From Spongiivirga citrea (GTDB lineage Bacteria > Bacteroidota > Bacteroidia > Flavobacteriales > Flavobacteriaceae), in NCBI RefSeq assembly GCF_010671565.1, contig NZ_JAABOQ010000003.1, positions 1 through 64,000 on the forward strand: 64,000 nucleotides of DNA. The letters are read 5' to 3'. Below are positions 35,089 through 45,133 of this stretch, piece by piece. Positions within the stretch are counted from its first letter, which is position 1. The number at the start of each line of letters is the position of its first letter. Below the pieces are notes generated by a model that saw nothing but the letters and a program-made list of their open reading frames with translations, made no database searches and was not told where the DNA came from. A program made the translations under genes and the position numbers.

Positions 35089-37401
35089 TTAGTGATTAGT
35101 ACTGAGCATTTGCTTTGGTGAAATAATGCGCTCTTCGCCTTTTACTAAAATGCTAAGATCCCGATCTCCCTCTAGTTCAAATGCCACATCATTTTGAGAG
35201 ACATTAACCGTAATAATTTGATTTCTAAAATTGATCTTAAACGAGTATGCTTCCCATTGCTCAGGGATTTTCGGGTCGAATGAAAGCGTGTCATTTTTAA
35301 TTCTCATACCTCCAAAACCTTCTACTATGCTCATCCAAGTACCTGCCATACTGGTTATATGAAGTCCTTCTTCTACCTCCTTATTGTAATCATCAAGATC
35401 TAAACGAGAAGTCCTCAAGTAAAACGTATATGCCTGATCCATTCTATCTAAAACAGCGGCCTGAATAGAATGCACACAGGGCGATAAAGAAGATTCGTGA
35501 ACTGTAAATGGTTCGTAAAATTCAAAGTGATTTTTAAGTTCTTCTTTTGTAAAGTGATCTTCAAAAAAATAAAACCCTTGCAACGTATCGGCTTGTTTTA
35601 TGTAAGGTGAACGTAATATTCTGTCCCATGACCATTTTTGATTAATTGGACGTTGTGATTTATCAAGATCAGCTACTGTTATCAATTCTTTATCCAAAAA
35701 GCCATCTTGTTGCAAGTATACATTATGCTCTTCGGAATATGGAAAATACATCTTAGCCGCTACCTCTTGCCAAAGCTCAACTTCGGACCAATCAAGATCG
35801 GTTTTTCCCATAATTCGCTCGAAATCTTCAGGATATTCAGCTTGAATTTTCTGAATATTTTCAACCGTATAGTCAATACACCATTTAGCTAGGTAGTTTG
35901 TATACCAGTTGTTATTTACATTATTCTCATATTCGTTGGGTCCGGTGACCCCAAGAATTACGTACTTGTTTTTTGCAGTCGAGAAAGTGGCGCGCTGATG
36001 CCAAAAACGAGCAATACCAATTAAAACTTCAAGGCCCTTTTCAGGAATATAACTATAATCGCCGGTGTAGCGGTGGTAATTAAAAATTGCGAATGCTATT
36101 GCTCCGTTTCTATGTATTTCTTCAAAAGTGATTTCCCATTCATTGTGGCATTCTTCGCCATTCATGGTTACCATTGGGTATAAAGCAGCTCCGTTTTTAA
36201 ACCCTAGCTTTTCGGCATTTTCAATAGCTTTTTCTAAATGGTTAAATCGGTATTCTAGTAAAGTCCTCGCAACTTGTTGATCTTTGGTCGCCATATAAAA
36301 TGGGATGCAATATGCCTCGGTATCCCAATAGGTACTTCCGCCATATTTTTCTCCAGTAAACCCTTTTGGACCAATATTCAATCGCGCATCACGTCCTAAA
36401 TACGTCTGATTTAATTGAAAAATGTTAAATCGTATTCCCTGCTGAGCCTTAACATCACCTTCTATTGTAATATCAGCCATTTCCCAAATATGGGCCCAAG
36501 CGTCTTTTTGCATTTCTAGCAACTTGGTATAGCCTAGATTAGTGGCTTTTTCTATCGTTTGCTTTGCTGCGCTTATCAGGTCGTATTTATCGTGATTGGT
36601 TGATACTGTATATCCACCGTACTTTAAAAATGAGATTGTTTGATTTGCCTGAACGTCTACCTTATAACCTAAAGAGGCAATAGTCGCAGCGTTTTCAGCT
36701 ACAGGAGCGGCTTCAATTTTTTGATCATTTAGCCTCAAAGAAGTTTGCATATAGGTACACACATAAAAATTGGTCTTTAAGGTACGCGTTGTTATGAAAG
36801 ATGAATCACCTTCATCTTTAACATCTATCGTTTCCCAGAATTTATCTTCCCAATTCGTGTCCTCATTTGTAATACCTGAATCGAGATAGGCATCAAACCC
36901 AACAGTTGCATCTTGATCGATTGGGGTAACATCATATTTAATTACACCTAGCTCATCAATATCTAACGAAAGAAAACGCGTTGACACAACCGCTACCTGT
37001 ATATTATTTGGCATTGTTGCGACGAAGGAACGCTGATACCAACCTTCTTTCATATTCAACTCACGCTTAAATTCAGTAATATTCTTGCATTTATTTAAAT
37101 CGAGTGTTTCTCCATTAACAAGTACATTAATACCAATCCAGTTAGGGGCGTTTAATACTTTGGCAAAATATTCCGGATAGCCATTTTTCCACCATCCTAC
37201 TCTTGTTTTATCGGGATAATAAACCCCTGCTATATAACTACCTTGAAATGTAGGACCTGAATAGTGTTCTTCAAAATTAGCACGTTGACCCATTGCGCCA
37301 TTACCGATACTAAATAGACTTTCAGATGATTTTACCTTATCTATGTCAAACCCTTCTTCTATAATTGACCACGGATCGGCTTTTATATAATCTTGATTCA
37401 T
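35089..37401 (-). CDS. GH65 maltose phosphorylase
   Basis: A 770-residue family 65 enzyme without a signal peptide, so cytoplasmic. It has the N-terminal beta-sandwich (FSIGNGAMGQRANFEE), the (alpha/alpha)6 barrel with GEECHNEWEITFEEIHRNGAI (residues 415-434, containing the catalytic acid Glu region), YWDTEAYCIPF, and the C-terminal sheet domain. Adjacent pgmB supports phosphorolysis of maltose to glucose plus beta-glucose 1-phosphate; trehalose or kojibiose specificity cannot be excluded by eye. It follows pgmB with a 25-bp gap. Confidence 0.9.
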   Translation of the reverse strand: MNQDYIKADPWSIIEEGFDIDKVKSSESLFSIGNGAMGQRANFEEHYSGPTFQGSYIAGVYYPDKTRVGWWKNGYPEYFAKVLNAPNWIGINVLVNGETLDLNKCKNITEFKRELNMKEGWYQRSFVATMPNNIQVAVVSTRFLSLDIDELGVIKYDVTPIDQDATVGFDAYLDSGITNEDTNWEDKFWETIDVKDEGDSSFITTRTLKTNFYVCTYMQTSLRLNDQKIEAAPVAENAATIASLGYKVDVQANQTISFLKYGGYTVSTNHDKYDLISAAKQTIEKATNLGYTKLLEMQKDAWAHIWEMADITIEGDVKAQQGIRFNIFQLNQTYLGRDARLNIGPKGFTGEKYGGSTYWDTEAYCIPFYMATKDQQVARTLLEYRFNHLEKAIENAEKLGFKNGAALYPMVTMNGEECHNEWEITFEEIHRNGAIAFAIFNYHRYTGDYSYIPEKGLEVLIGIARFWHQRATFSTAKNKYVILGVTGPNEYENNVNNNWYTNYLAKWCIDYTVENIQKIQAEYPEDFERIMGKTDLDWSEVELWQEVAAKMYFPYSEEHNVYLQQDGFLDKELITVADLDKSQRPINQKWSWDRILRSPYIKQADTLQGFYFFEDHFTKEELKNHFEFYEPFTVHESSLSPCVHSIQAAVLDRMDQAYTFYLRTSRLDLDDYNKEVEEGLHITSMAGTWMSIVEGFGGMRIKNDTLSFDPKIPEQWEAYSFKINFRNQIITVNVSQNDVAFELEGDRDLSILVKGEERIISPKQMLSTNH

Positions 37402-37426
37402 TATTTACTTCTTTTATTTAGTCTTG

Positions 37427-38083
37427 CTATCCTGCAATTAGCTTATTTAAAAATTGAATTGAAATTTTTGTGAAATCGTCAAAGACATGATCAGCCTCAT
37501 GAAGCACTTTTGCATCACCGATACCTATGCTAATCATATTTGCTTTATTAGCTGCCTGAATACCCGCAATAGAATCTTCAAAAACAATACATTGTTCGGC
37601 AGGAATATTTAGTTGTTGTGCACCTAACAAAAATACTTCTGGATCTGGTTTAGCTTTAGTAACATCATTACCATCTACAATAGTGTCAAAATATGAAAGT
37701 AACTGTACTTTTTCTAAAATGGGTGTCGCGTTTTTACTAGCCGACCCCAAAGCAATTGGTGCTTTTTCATCCTTTAGATGCATTAGAACTTTAGGTACAT
37801 CGGGAAGAATTTCGGAAGCGTCCATTTTTTCGATATACTCTAAATATTCTTCATTTTTACTAATTAACAACTGGTTAAACTCTTCTTGAGAGATGGTCTT
37901 ATCGCCAATTTCTAGTAATAGTTTAAGTGATTCTACACGACTTACTCCTTTAAATAGCTCATTTTGCTCTTCGGTAAAGTCAAAACCTAGGTTATTGGCC
38001 AAATTTTTCCATGCCAAATAATGGTATTTGGCAGTATCAACAATGACACCATCTAGGTCGAAAATAAATCCTTGTGTACTCAT
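37427..38083 (-). CDS. pgmB: Beta-phosphoglucomutase
   Basis: A 218-residue HAD-superfamily enzyme. The N-terminal GFIFDLDGVIVDTAKYHYLAW has nucleophile Asp9 and acid/base Asp11. The cap region has the expected length, the LGSASKNA motif gives the phosphate-binding Ser, and VFEDSIAGIQAA carries the Mg-binding acidic pair. It converts beta-glucose 1-phosphate from the GH65 phosphorylase into glucose 6-phosphate. It sits between lacI and GH65 on the same strand, with no transporter gene in between. Confidence 0.95.
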   Translation of the reverse strand: MSTQGFIFDLDGVIVDTAKYHYLAWKNLANNLGFDFTEEQNELFKGVSRVESLKLLLEIGDKTISQEEFNQLLISKNEEYLEYIEKMDASEILPDVPKVLMHLKDEKAPIALGSASKNATPILEKVQLLSYFDTIVDGNDVTKAKPDPEVFLLGAQQLNIPAEQCIVFEDSIAGIQAANKANMISIGIGDAKVLHEADHVFDDFTKISIQFLNKLIAG

Positions 38084-38181
38084 TATGTTTTTTTAACTTT
38101 AAAAGTCTTTTTAGTATTACCTAGTAATTTCAAAAGCATCTTTTTCAATACTTTAAAATTACAAAATAACTTTGCTTGCCT

Positions 38182-39222
38182 TTATTTAGTGGTTTCTCTT
38201 TTTAATAACTCTGTTGGGATGATTCTTGTTTCGAACTCCTCTTCGGAAGTAACTTCTTCTAATTTATCGATAAGTATTTCTGCCGACACCTCTCCCATAT
38301 ATTCTCCTTGTTGATTAACGGTCGTTAAACTTGGGCGTGCATGCCTTGAAAGTACTCCGTTTGAAAAACTTACTACAGACACATCTTCGGGTACAGACAA
38401 CCCTCTATTCCTTGCTAGGTTTAATGATGTTATTGCATAAATCTCATTCACAGCAAAAACACCATCGATCTCAGGGTTTTCATCAAAAATCTTGTTTAGT
38501 CGTGCTTCAACACCTTGTTGTTCTTCAATATTATCTCCTGCTTCCTCAAGTTTAAGAATAAGCTCTTCTCTTACTTCGATATTATTTTCGGTTAACGCCT
38601 GAATATAGCCTTCAGTTCGCAGCCTTCCGATATTAATATAATCTTTGGTACCAACCAGTACGATATTTTTACAACCTGAATTGATTAAATGCAACACACC
38701 TTGTCGAGCTGCCTCAGTATCATTAATAATTACTTTATCGCAGGCAACTTCATTCACGACTCTATCGAACATTACAATAGGCACCCCTTGATTAATAGAC
38801 TCCTTTAAGTGGTGATAATCTTGCTTTAGCATGGTTTCTTTTGAAATAGACATTATAAAACCATCTATGTTAGCGGTAATTAAGGTGTCAACATTGATTA
38901 CTTCTTTGTCAAAAGCTTCATTTGATACTGCAATAATAACATTATACCCTCTTCTATTGGCTACTTTTTCTATCCCGGAAATCACCTTTGCAAAATAATG
39001 GTGCACTATTTCTGGAATTATAACACCTATCTTTTTCGTTTTTTGATTCTTGAGACTCAGAGCAATATTATTCGGACGGTAGTTATACAATTTGGCAAAT
39101 GCCTGAATTCTATCTCTATTGTCTTGACTAATCTCTTTGCTATCATGTAATGCCTTTGACACGGTCGAAATGGATACATCCAATTCGCGAGCAATTTGTT
39201 TAAGTGTCATTTTTCGTTTCAT
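38182..39222 (-). CDS. LacI-family transcriptional regulator
   Basis: A 346-residue regulator. The N-terminal helix-turn-helix MTLKQIARELDVSISTVSKALHD and hinge helix region (YRPNNIALSLKNQ) bind DNA; the periplasmic-binding-protein-like core (KKIGVIIPEIVHHYF, SVVSFSNGVLSRHARPSLTTVNQ) binds the effector. From context the inducer is a maltooligosaccharide or a derivative. The probable operators are an imperfect site at 39324-39337 (between this gene and susC) and a perfect one at 50168-50181. The minus-strand sequence TTGATTTG (39302-39309) is one mismatch from the -7 consensus and could be its promoter. Confidence 0.93.
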   Translation of the reverse strand: MKRKMTLKQIARELDVSISTVSKALHDSKEISQDNRDRIQAFAKLYNYRPNNIALSLKNQKTKKIGVIIPEIVHHYFAKVISGIEKVANRRGYNVIIAVSNEAFDKEVINVDTLITANIDGFIMSISKETMLKQDYHHLKESINQGVPIVMFDRVVNEVACDKVIINDTEAARQGVLHLINSGCKNIVLVGTKDYINIGRLRTEGYIQALTENNIEVREELILKLEEAGDNIEEQQGVEARLNKIFDENPEIDGVFAVNEIYAITSLNLARNRGLSVPEDVSVVSFSNGVLSRHARPSLTTVNQQGEYMGEVSAEILIDKLEEVTSEEEFETRIIPTELLKRETTK

Positions 39223-39323
39223 ATTTTTCTGAATTTTTCAAAAATGGAAATCAAAAATTTCGAATGGCATATTTATTCGCTTTTGATTTAATAACAACCC
39301 TCAAATCAAAAAAGTTTTCAACA

Positions 39324-39337
39324 CGAAAACGTTGTAA
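39324..39337. promoter_or_regulatory. Imperfect LacI-type operator before susC 1
   Basis: CGAAAACGTTGTAA has a complete left half CGAAAACG, identical to that of the perfect operator at 50168-50181, and a degenerate right half. It lies in the 228-bp divergent region between the lacI and first susC genes, about 30 bp upstream of a candidate lacI -7 element. Assignment to this LacI protein is inference. Confidence 0.5.
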
Positions 39338-39450
39338 GTGCCCGTCAGCTCTACGATGGGCGCAATTTAACACTTTATTTATATAGATTCGTGCCAGCGA
39401 GAGCTAAAACTCAACTCTATTTCAAACTAAATTTTAATTAATCAATTTTT

Positions 39451-42396
39451 ATGAAAACAATGCAAAAGTACCTTTTGCTAGTGCTGTTTCTAATTCCGAT
39501 TGGAATGTTTGCACAAAATCAAGTAAAAGGGACGGTGACTGAAAAAGCAACAGGCACTCCTTTGCCAGGCGCAAGTGTGGTAGTTAAAGGAACTACCAAT
39601 GGAACCCAAACAGATTTTGATGGTAACTACATCATTAATGCGAACACGGGCGACATTCTAGTTTTTTCTTACGTTGGCTTTAAGACTATCGAGCTTTCGG
39701 TAAATACTAATGTCATCAATGTTTCTTTAGAAGATGACCTTAACAAACTTGATGAAGTTGTAGTTATTGGTTATGGTAGCACGACTGTAAGAGATGCAAC
39801 TGGGTCGGTTACGGCGGTTACTTCTGAAGATTTTAACCAAGGTAACATGGTTACAGCAGAGAACCTTTTAAATGGTCGTACTGCTGGTGTTACAGTAAAC
39901 ACTTCAGGCGCACCAGGTTCAGGTAGTACTATTCGAATTAGAGGTGGTGCTTCATTAAGCGCTAACAATAGCCCTTTAATTGTAATAGACGGACTACCAA
40001 TAACAAATGATACTGCAGGAGGTTCGCGATCTATTTTGGCAAGTATAAATCCAAATGATATTGAATCTTTTTCAATTCTAAAAGATGCATCAGCATCTGC
40101 TATCTACGGATCTAGAGCATCGAACGGTGTGATCATCATTACTACGAAAAAAGGTAAAAGTTCGCTTCGCGTGAATTATGATGTGACTACAGGTTACAAT
40201 ACTGTAGCCGATAGAATTGATGTGTTTTCCGCTGACGAATTTAGAAATCAAATAAACCAACGACAGCCACTAATTGCAAATGAATTAGGTTCAGCTAATA
40301 CCGACTGGCAAGATGAAATATTTGAAACACAATTTTCTGTAAACCATAGTATTTCAGCAAGCGGATCTTTATTTGGAGCTATCCCGGCAAGGCTATCAGT
40401 TGGATATAATAGACAACCAGGAACCTTAAAAACTTCAAACTTTGAGCGTGCTACCTACTCGTTAGCATTAAATCCCAGTTTATTTGATGAGCATTTAAGA
40501 ATTAACCTAAATGCAAATTACTCAAGAGAAGATAACCGTTTTGCAGGCGCAGGAAACATTGGTGCTGCTTTGCGCTTTGACCCGACACAACCGGTTTTAG
40601 ACCCTAGTAATCCTTTTGGTGGTTTTTTCCAATATATCGACGGAAATGGGAACAGAAGAGCAAATGCTCCTACCAACCCAGTTGCTAACTTATTACAAGT
40701 GCGCAATTTTGGTAATGTAGATCGTTTTTATGGCCGTGCTGAGTTTGATTACAAATTGCACTTTTTCCCCGACATGAGAGCCGTGGTGCAACTAGGTTAT
40801 GACAAATCTAATGGTGAAGGAACTAATATTACCGATCCTATTTCCATTAATGGTTTTAATGCCAATACAGGAATTGGAGATCCACAACAAAACAACAATT
40901 CAGCTTTTGAAAGTATTCGTGAAAACACCCAGTTAAATGCCTACTTAGTATATAATAAAGAAGTTGGCAACCTAGGCCTTGAAATTACCGGTGGTTATGA
41001 CTACCAGAAATTTGTTAGAAGTGATTTTGGAACGAATAACTTAAATGCATTTAACCCAACAGAACCGGATAATGCTGAAGCTATTGATGTAGTATTAGCC
41101 TCATTTTTTGGTAGAGCTAATTTCGATATTGCAAACAAGTACTTATTAACCTTAACATATCGTAGAGACGGGTCGTCAAGATTTACAGATGATTTTAGAT
41201 GGGGTAACTTTCCTGCAGCCGCCTTTGCCTGGAAGATTAATGAAGAAGGCTTCTTAAAAGATTCTCAAACCGTATCTAATTTAAAGTTACGTTTAGGTTG
41301 GGGTATTACTGGTCAACAAGATATTAATGCAGGTTCTTTGGTAAATGCATTTCAATCTACCCTTGGTCTTTCAAGTAATGTTGCACAATACGTATTTGGG
41401 GTTACACCAATCGTAACTGCCTTACCGAACTATCGAAACCCTTTATTAAAATGGGAGGAAACAACGCAGTATAACGCTGGTATCGATTTCGGATTGTTCG
41501 ATCAAAGACTATCTGGTAGTATTGATGTTTTTAGAAAAGAATCAAAAGATCTTTTGGTAAATTCTCCAGTGGCTGACGGTGCCAACTTTAGTAATAGTGG
41601 TGCCCAAAACATCGGTAAATTATCATCTGAAGGTATTGAACTTACCGTAGAAGGTGACGTTGTTAGAAATGATAATTTCAATTGGAATTTAAGTTTCAAC
41701 ACCACTTTTCTAAATAGAGAAATTGACCAACTACCATTAGGAGCTGACATTAATGTTGGTGGAAGAGCCGGTGGAACTGGGGGTACTATTCAGGTTTGGA
41801 GAGAAGGTGAAAACCCAAGCTCATTTTTTGTTTACAAGCAATTGTATGACACAGCTGGAGAGCCTATCGAAGGTGCATTTCAAGATCTTGATGGAAATGG
41901 CATTATCAACGCATCAGATCGATACATAAAAGGAAATGCCGATGCATTCGCTACTATGGGGCTTCGTTCGACAAACACCTATAAGAACTTCGATTTTTCA
42001 TTTACACTAAGGGCCAGTTTAGGCAATGAAGTATACAACAATGTGTCATCGGCAAATGCATATTACAGCCTGCTTAATGGAAACGGATTCCCGAGCAATG
42101 TTCCTACGACGGTAACAACTACCAACTTCATCAACCAGAATTCACAAATAATCAATTCTGACATTTATGTAGAGGACGGTTCTTTCTTAAAAATGGACAA
42201 TATCAACCTAGGCTACACTTTTAATGAATTAGCAAATACCGAAGCTTCACTAAGAGTATGGACAGGTGTACAAAACGTCTTTATAATTTCTGATTATAGC
42301 GGACTTGATCCAGAAATTCCATCAGGAAATGGAATTGACGGGGCTATTTACCCTAGACCTAGAACATTTTTACTTGGTGCTAACTTAAGTTTCTAA
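39451..42396 (+). CDS. susC: SusC-like TonB-dependent outer-membrane receptor 1
   Basis: A 981-residue receptor with signal peptide (ending IGMFAQ), an N-terminal carboxypeptidase-regulatory-like domain (VKGTVTEKATGTPLPGASVVVKGTTNGTQ), the LDEVVVIGYG segment typical of SusC, a plug (GSVTAVTSEDFNQGN ... SASAIYGSRASNGVIIITTKKG), a 22-strand barrel and a C-terminus ending in Phe (LLGANLSF). It imports oligosaccharides with its SusD partner 11 bp downstream. Context predicts alpha-glucan fragments. It is transcribed away from lacI, with an imperfect LacI-type site 114 bp before the ATG. Confidence 0.95.
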   Translation: MKTMQKYLLLVLFLIPIGMFAQNQVKGTVTEKATGTPLPGASVVVKGTTNGTQTDFDGNYIINANTGDILVFSYVGFKTIELSVNTNVINVSLEDDLNKLDEVVVIGYGSTTVRDATGSVTAVTSEDFNQGNMVTAENLLNGRTAGVTVNTSGAPGSGSTIRIRGGASLSANNSPLIVIDGLPITNDTAGGSRSILASINPNDIESFSILKDASASAIYGSRASNGVIIITTKKGKSSLRVNYDVTTGYNTVADRIDVFSADEFRNQINQRQPLIANELGSANTDWQDEIFETQFSVNHSISASGSLFGAIPARLSVGYNRQPGTLKTSNFERATYSLALNPSLFDEHLRINLNANYSREDNRFAGAGNIGAALRFDPTQPVLDPSNPFGGFFQYIDGNGNRRANAPTNPVANLLQVRNFGNVDRFYGRAEFDYKLHFFPDMRAVVQLGYDKSNGEGTNITDPISINGFNANTGIGDPQQNNNSAFESIRENTQLNAYLVYNKEVGNLGLEITGGYDYQKFVRSDFGTNNLNAFNPTEPDNAEAIDVVLASFFGRANFDIANKYLLTLTYRRDGSSRFTDDFRWGNFPAAAFAWKINEEGFLKDSQTVSNLKLRLGWGITGQQDINAGSLVNAFQSTLGLSSNVAQYVFGVTPIVTALPNYRNPLLKWEETTQYNAGIDFGLFDQRLSGSIDVFRKESKDLLVNSPVADGANFSNSGAQNIGKLSSEGIELTVEGDVVRNDNFNWNLSFNTTFLNREIDQLPLGADINVGGRAGGTGGTIQVWREGENPSSFFVYKQLYDTAGEPIEGAFQDLDGNGIINASDRYIKGNADAFATMGLRSTNTYKNFDFSFTLRASLGNEVYNNVSSANAYYSLLNGNGFPSNVPTTVTTTNFINQNSQIINSDIYVEDGSFLKMDNINLGYTFNELANTEASLRVWTGVQNVFIISDYSGLDPEIPSGNGIDGAIYPRPRTFLLGANLSF

Positions 42397-42407
42397 ACAA
42401 AAGAATT

Positions 42408-43991
42408 ATGAAAAAATATTTCAATTTAAAACAACAAATCTCTGCTGCACTTGTCTTTATGACAATGCTGCTAGTAGTTGGCTGTACTGATGATTTAGAT
42501 ACAACTCCTACTGATGATGATACTACATCGGCTGAGCAATTTCTTGACAGTCCTGAGGCCTACAAGCAATTACTTGCAGGTATCTATGCAAATTTTGCCT
42601 TACCAGGGCAAACTAATGCAGTAACCTCAAGCATCACAGGAATCGATGCTGGTTCTGGTGTGTTCACTCGAGCATTATGGTATATGCAAGAACTTTCTGC
42701 CGATGCTGCAATATGGTCATACGAAAATGATCCTGGCGTAGCCGGAATACAACGTAATACCTGGACCGATTCCAACTCATTTGTTCTTGGTATGTGGTCA
42801 CGTATGGCACAATCTGTAGCCTTTGCAAACGACTTTTTAAGACAAACGGAAGGTGTTACTAGCTCCGAAGTTCCAGAAATAGCATCATTTAGAGCTGAAG
42901 CTCGCTTCCTAAGATCATTGGCATACTATTATTTTATCGATCTATACGGGAAGGCACCATTCGTGGATGAGAACTCGGCAGTAGATCCAACTTTTCAACC
43001 ACCTCAGGCTGAAAGACAACAACTTTTTGACTTCATAGAATCTGAAGTGCAAGCTTTTATGGGCGATTTGCCAGATGCTGGTCAAAACGAATATGGTCGC
43101 GCGGACAAAGGAGCGGCTATGATGCTTCTTGCAAAATTGTATTTGAATGCTGAGGTATATCTTGGTACCCCGCGATATGATGATTGTGTTAGCATTTGCA
43201 ATGATATTATTGCAACTGGTGCTTATTCATTAAATCCTGTTTATGCGCACAATTTTACAGGTGATAATTATTTGAGTCAAGAGCTGATCTTCACTTTTAT
43301 TTCTGATGCGACTTCTTCTCAAAGTTATGGTGGTATGACTATTATTTTGAATGGTGAAGTAGGTAATCTTGAAAATAATTCAGCTGCTATTGGTGTTGGA
43401 GGATTTGGTGGTGCACTACGTATGAAAGCCCAGCATTCAGCAATTATAAATACAGCTGCAAGTGGCGACAGAAATACGATAATTTCAGCTAATAGACCAG
43501 CTAACGTTACTGACATAGCTGACAGAACAACCGGATATGTAGTTGAAAAATTCACAAACAACACCTCGACCGGTGAGCCATCAGCAAGTAATTTATTTGC
43601 TGATACCGACTTTCCATTATTCCGCTATGCTGATGTTTACCTGATGTATGCAGAAGCGGTTGAAAGAGGTGCTACTATTGGTGGCGCTAGCAAAACACAA
43701 GCAGCAGATTACATTAACGAATTGAGAGTTCGTGCGAATGCCCCACAAATCACAATTAACGATCTGAGTTTAGATTTCATTTTAGATGAGCGTGTACGCG
43801 AACTATTCTGGGAAGGTCATAGACGTCAAGATCTTATTCGTTTTGATAAATATACTGGTGGTACGTTTAATTGGGATTGGAAAGGAAACTCTCGCACTGG
43901 TACTGCTATCAGCAATAACCTTCGCGTATACCCAATACCAGCACAAAGTATTGGAACAAATCCGAATTTAAAACAAAACCAAGGCTACTAA
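42408..43991 (+). CDS. susD: SusD-like starch-binding lipoprotein 1
   Basis: A 527-residue outer-membrane lipoprotein (signal ending LLVVGC, Cys26). SusD/RagB features include the TPR-like helical start (TSAEQFLDSPEAYKQLLAGIYANF), FRAEARFLRSLAYYYFIDLYGKAPFV, and the C-terminal FILDERVRELFWEGHRRQDLIRFDKY with YPIPAQSIGTNPNLKQNQGY. It caps the SusC barrel and binds glycan. It is followed after 18 bp by the first susE-type gene. Confidence 0.95.
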   Translation: MKKYFNLKQQISAALVFMTMLLVVGCTDDLDTTPTDDDTTSAEQFLDSPEAYKQLLAGIYANFALPGQTNAVTSSITGIDAGSGVFTRALWYMQELSADAAIWSYENDPGVAGIQRNTWTDSNSFVLGMWSRMAQSVAFANDFLRQTEGVTSSEVPEIASFRAEARFLRSLAYYYFIDLYGKAPFVDENSAVDPTFQPPQAERQQLFDFIESEVQAFMGDLPDAGQNEYGRADKGAAMMLLAKLYLNAEVYLGTPRYDDCVSICNDIIATGAYSLNPVYAHNFTGDNYLSQELIFTFISDATSSQSYGGMTIILNGEVGNLENNSAAIGVGGFGGALRMKAQHSAIINTAASGDRNTIISANRPANVTDIADRTTGYVVEKFTNNTSTGEPSASNLFADTDFPLFRYADVYLMYAEAVERGATIGGASKTQAADYINELRVRANAPQITINDLSLDFILDERVRELFWEGHRRQDLIRFDKYTGGTFNWDWKGNSRTGTAISNNLRVYPIPAQSIGTNPNLKQNQGY

Positions 43992-44009
43992 ACTTAAAAC
44001 TTTTTAATA

Positions 44010-45110
44010 ATGAAAAAGAACATATATAAAGGTGCAATGCTATTTCTATCAGCATTTGTACTAGCTCTTTTTAATACGGCTTGCAACGAGGAGGAAGATA
44101 CCTTGCAAATTAGCCAATCTGAAAGCGCATTACTAGCAACTTTGGATATTAGCAGAATCGAGCTTGATGCATCTAACACAGGAAACCCTGCCATTACATT
44201 TACGTGGGAGGAAGCAGATTATGGTGTGCAAACAGCTATCAACTACACTGTAGAAATCGCATCAGATGAGGCATTTACGAATCCGGTTGTAGCAGGAATT
44301 ACAACTAGTGTAACATCGCTTACCCTTTCCGTGGGAGAACTAAACTCTGCGTCAGATATGGCGGGACTTACTCCTTTTGAATGGAATAACGCTTACACCA
44401 GAGTAATTGCTTCTTTAGGAAATCAAAACGGTGTAGCAGCTACCTCAAATACCATTGAATTGGAGGTGTTACCATTTTACAATTATCCAGTTAAAGATTA
44501 CTTTTTAGTAGGAAATGCGACCGCACCTGATTGGAATAATGATAATAACAATCCACCATTATTTAGAGATCCTAGTGATACCAACGTTTATTACTACACT
44601 GGTTTTTATGCAGATGGTGCTTTTAAAATGTTAGAATTTAAAGGACAATGGCAACCACAATGGGGAACTAATGACGGAGTTAATCTAGCGCCAAATGACG
44701 GTTCTGATCCTGGCGTATTCAATCTTACAGATGGAGCTGGATTCTACGAATTTGTTGCAAATTTTAATACTAATAAATTCACAGTAACACCATTTGACGG
44801 TTCTGCTGCTGCATTATCAAGTGTTGGAATTGTAGGTTCTGGCTCTCCTGGAAATGCCTCTGAAACTGCCATGGTTCAATCTTCTTTTGACCCACACATT
44901 TGGCAGCTTAATGGAGTTCGTCTTACTAGAGGTGAAATTCAATTCATGGCAAATGGCTCAACTACTTGGGGAGCGGATACTGCATATTCCGGTCAGGCTA
45001 CCGAAGGAGGAGCTAACGTTCCTGTACTAGTTGAAGATGAGTATGATGTGTGGTTTAATGACCTTACTGGGCGCTACATAATGATTCCTATTAACTTATC
45101 GCAATCATAA
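44010..45110 (+). CDS. SusE-domain surface starch-binding lipoprotein
   Basis: A 366-residue lipoprotein (ALFNTAC, Cys25). One N-terminal SusE Ig-like domain (ITFTWEEADYGVQTAINYTVEIASDEAF) is followed by two carbohydrate-binding modules; the first has FLVGNATAPDWNNDNNNPPLFRD and KGQWQPQWGTNDG, the second ends with DEYDVWFNDLTGRYIMIPI. The aromatic residues in these segments resemble SusE/SusF starch-binding sites. A paralogous gene follows. Confidence 0.88.
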   Translation: MKKNIYKGAMLFLSAFVLALFNTACNEEEDTLQISQSESALLATLDISRIELDASNTGNPAITFTWEEADYGVQTAINYTVEIASDEAFTNPVVAGITTSVTSLTLSVGELNSASDMAGLTPFEWNNAYTRVIASLGNQNGVAATSNTIELEVLPFYNYPVKDYFLVGNATAPDWNNDNNNPPLFRDPSDTNVYYYTGFYADGAFKMLEFKGQWQPQWGTNDGVNLAPNDGSDPGVFNLTDGAGFYEFVANFNTNKFTVTPFDGSAAALSSVGIVGSGSPGNASETAMVQSSFDPHIWQLNGVRLTRGEIQFMANGSTTWGADTAYSGQATEGGANVPVLVEDEYDVWFNDLTGRYIMIPINLSQS

Positions 45111-45133
45111 TTGTGATCTTAATTCAAAACACA

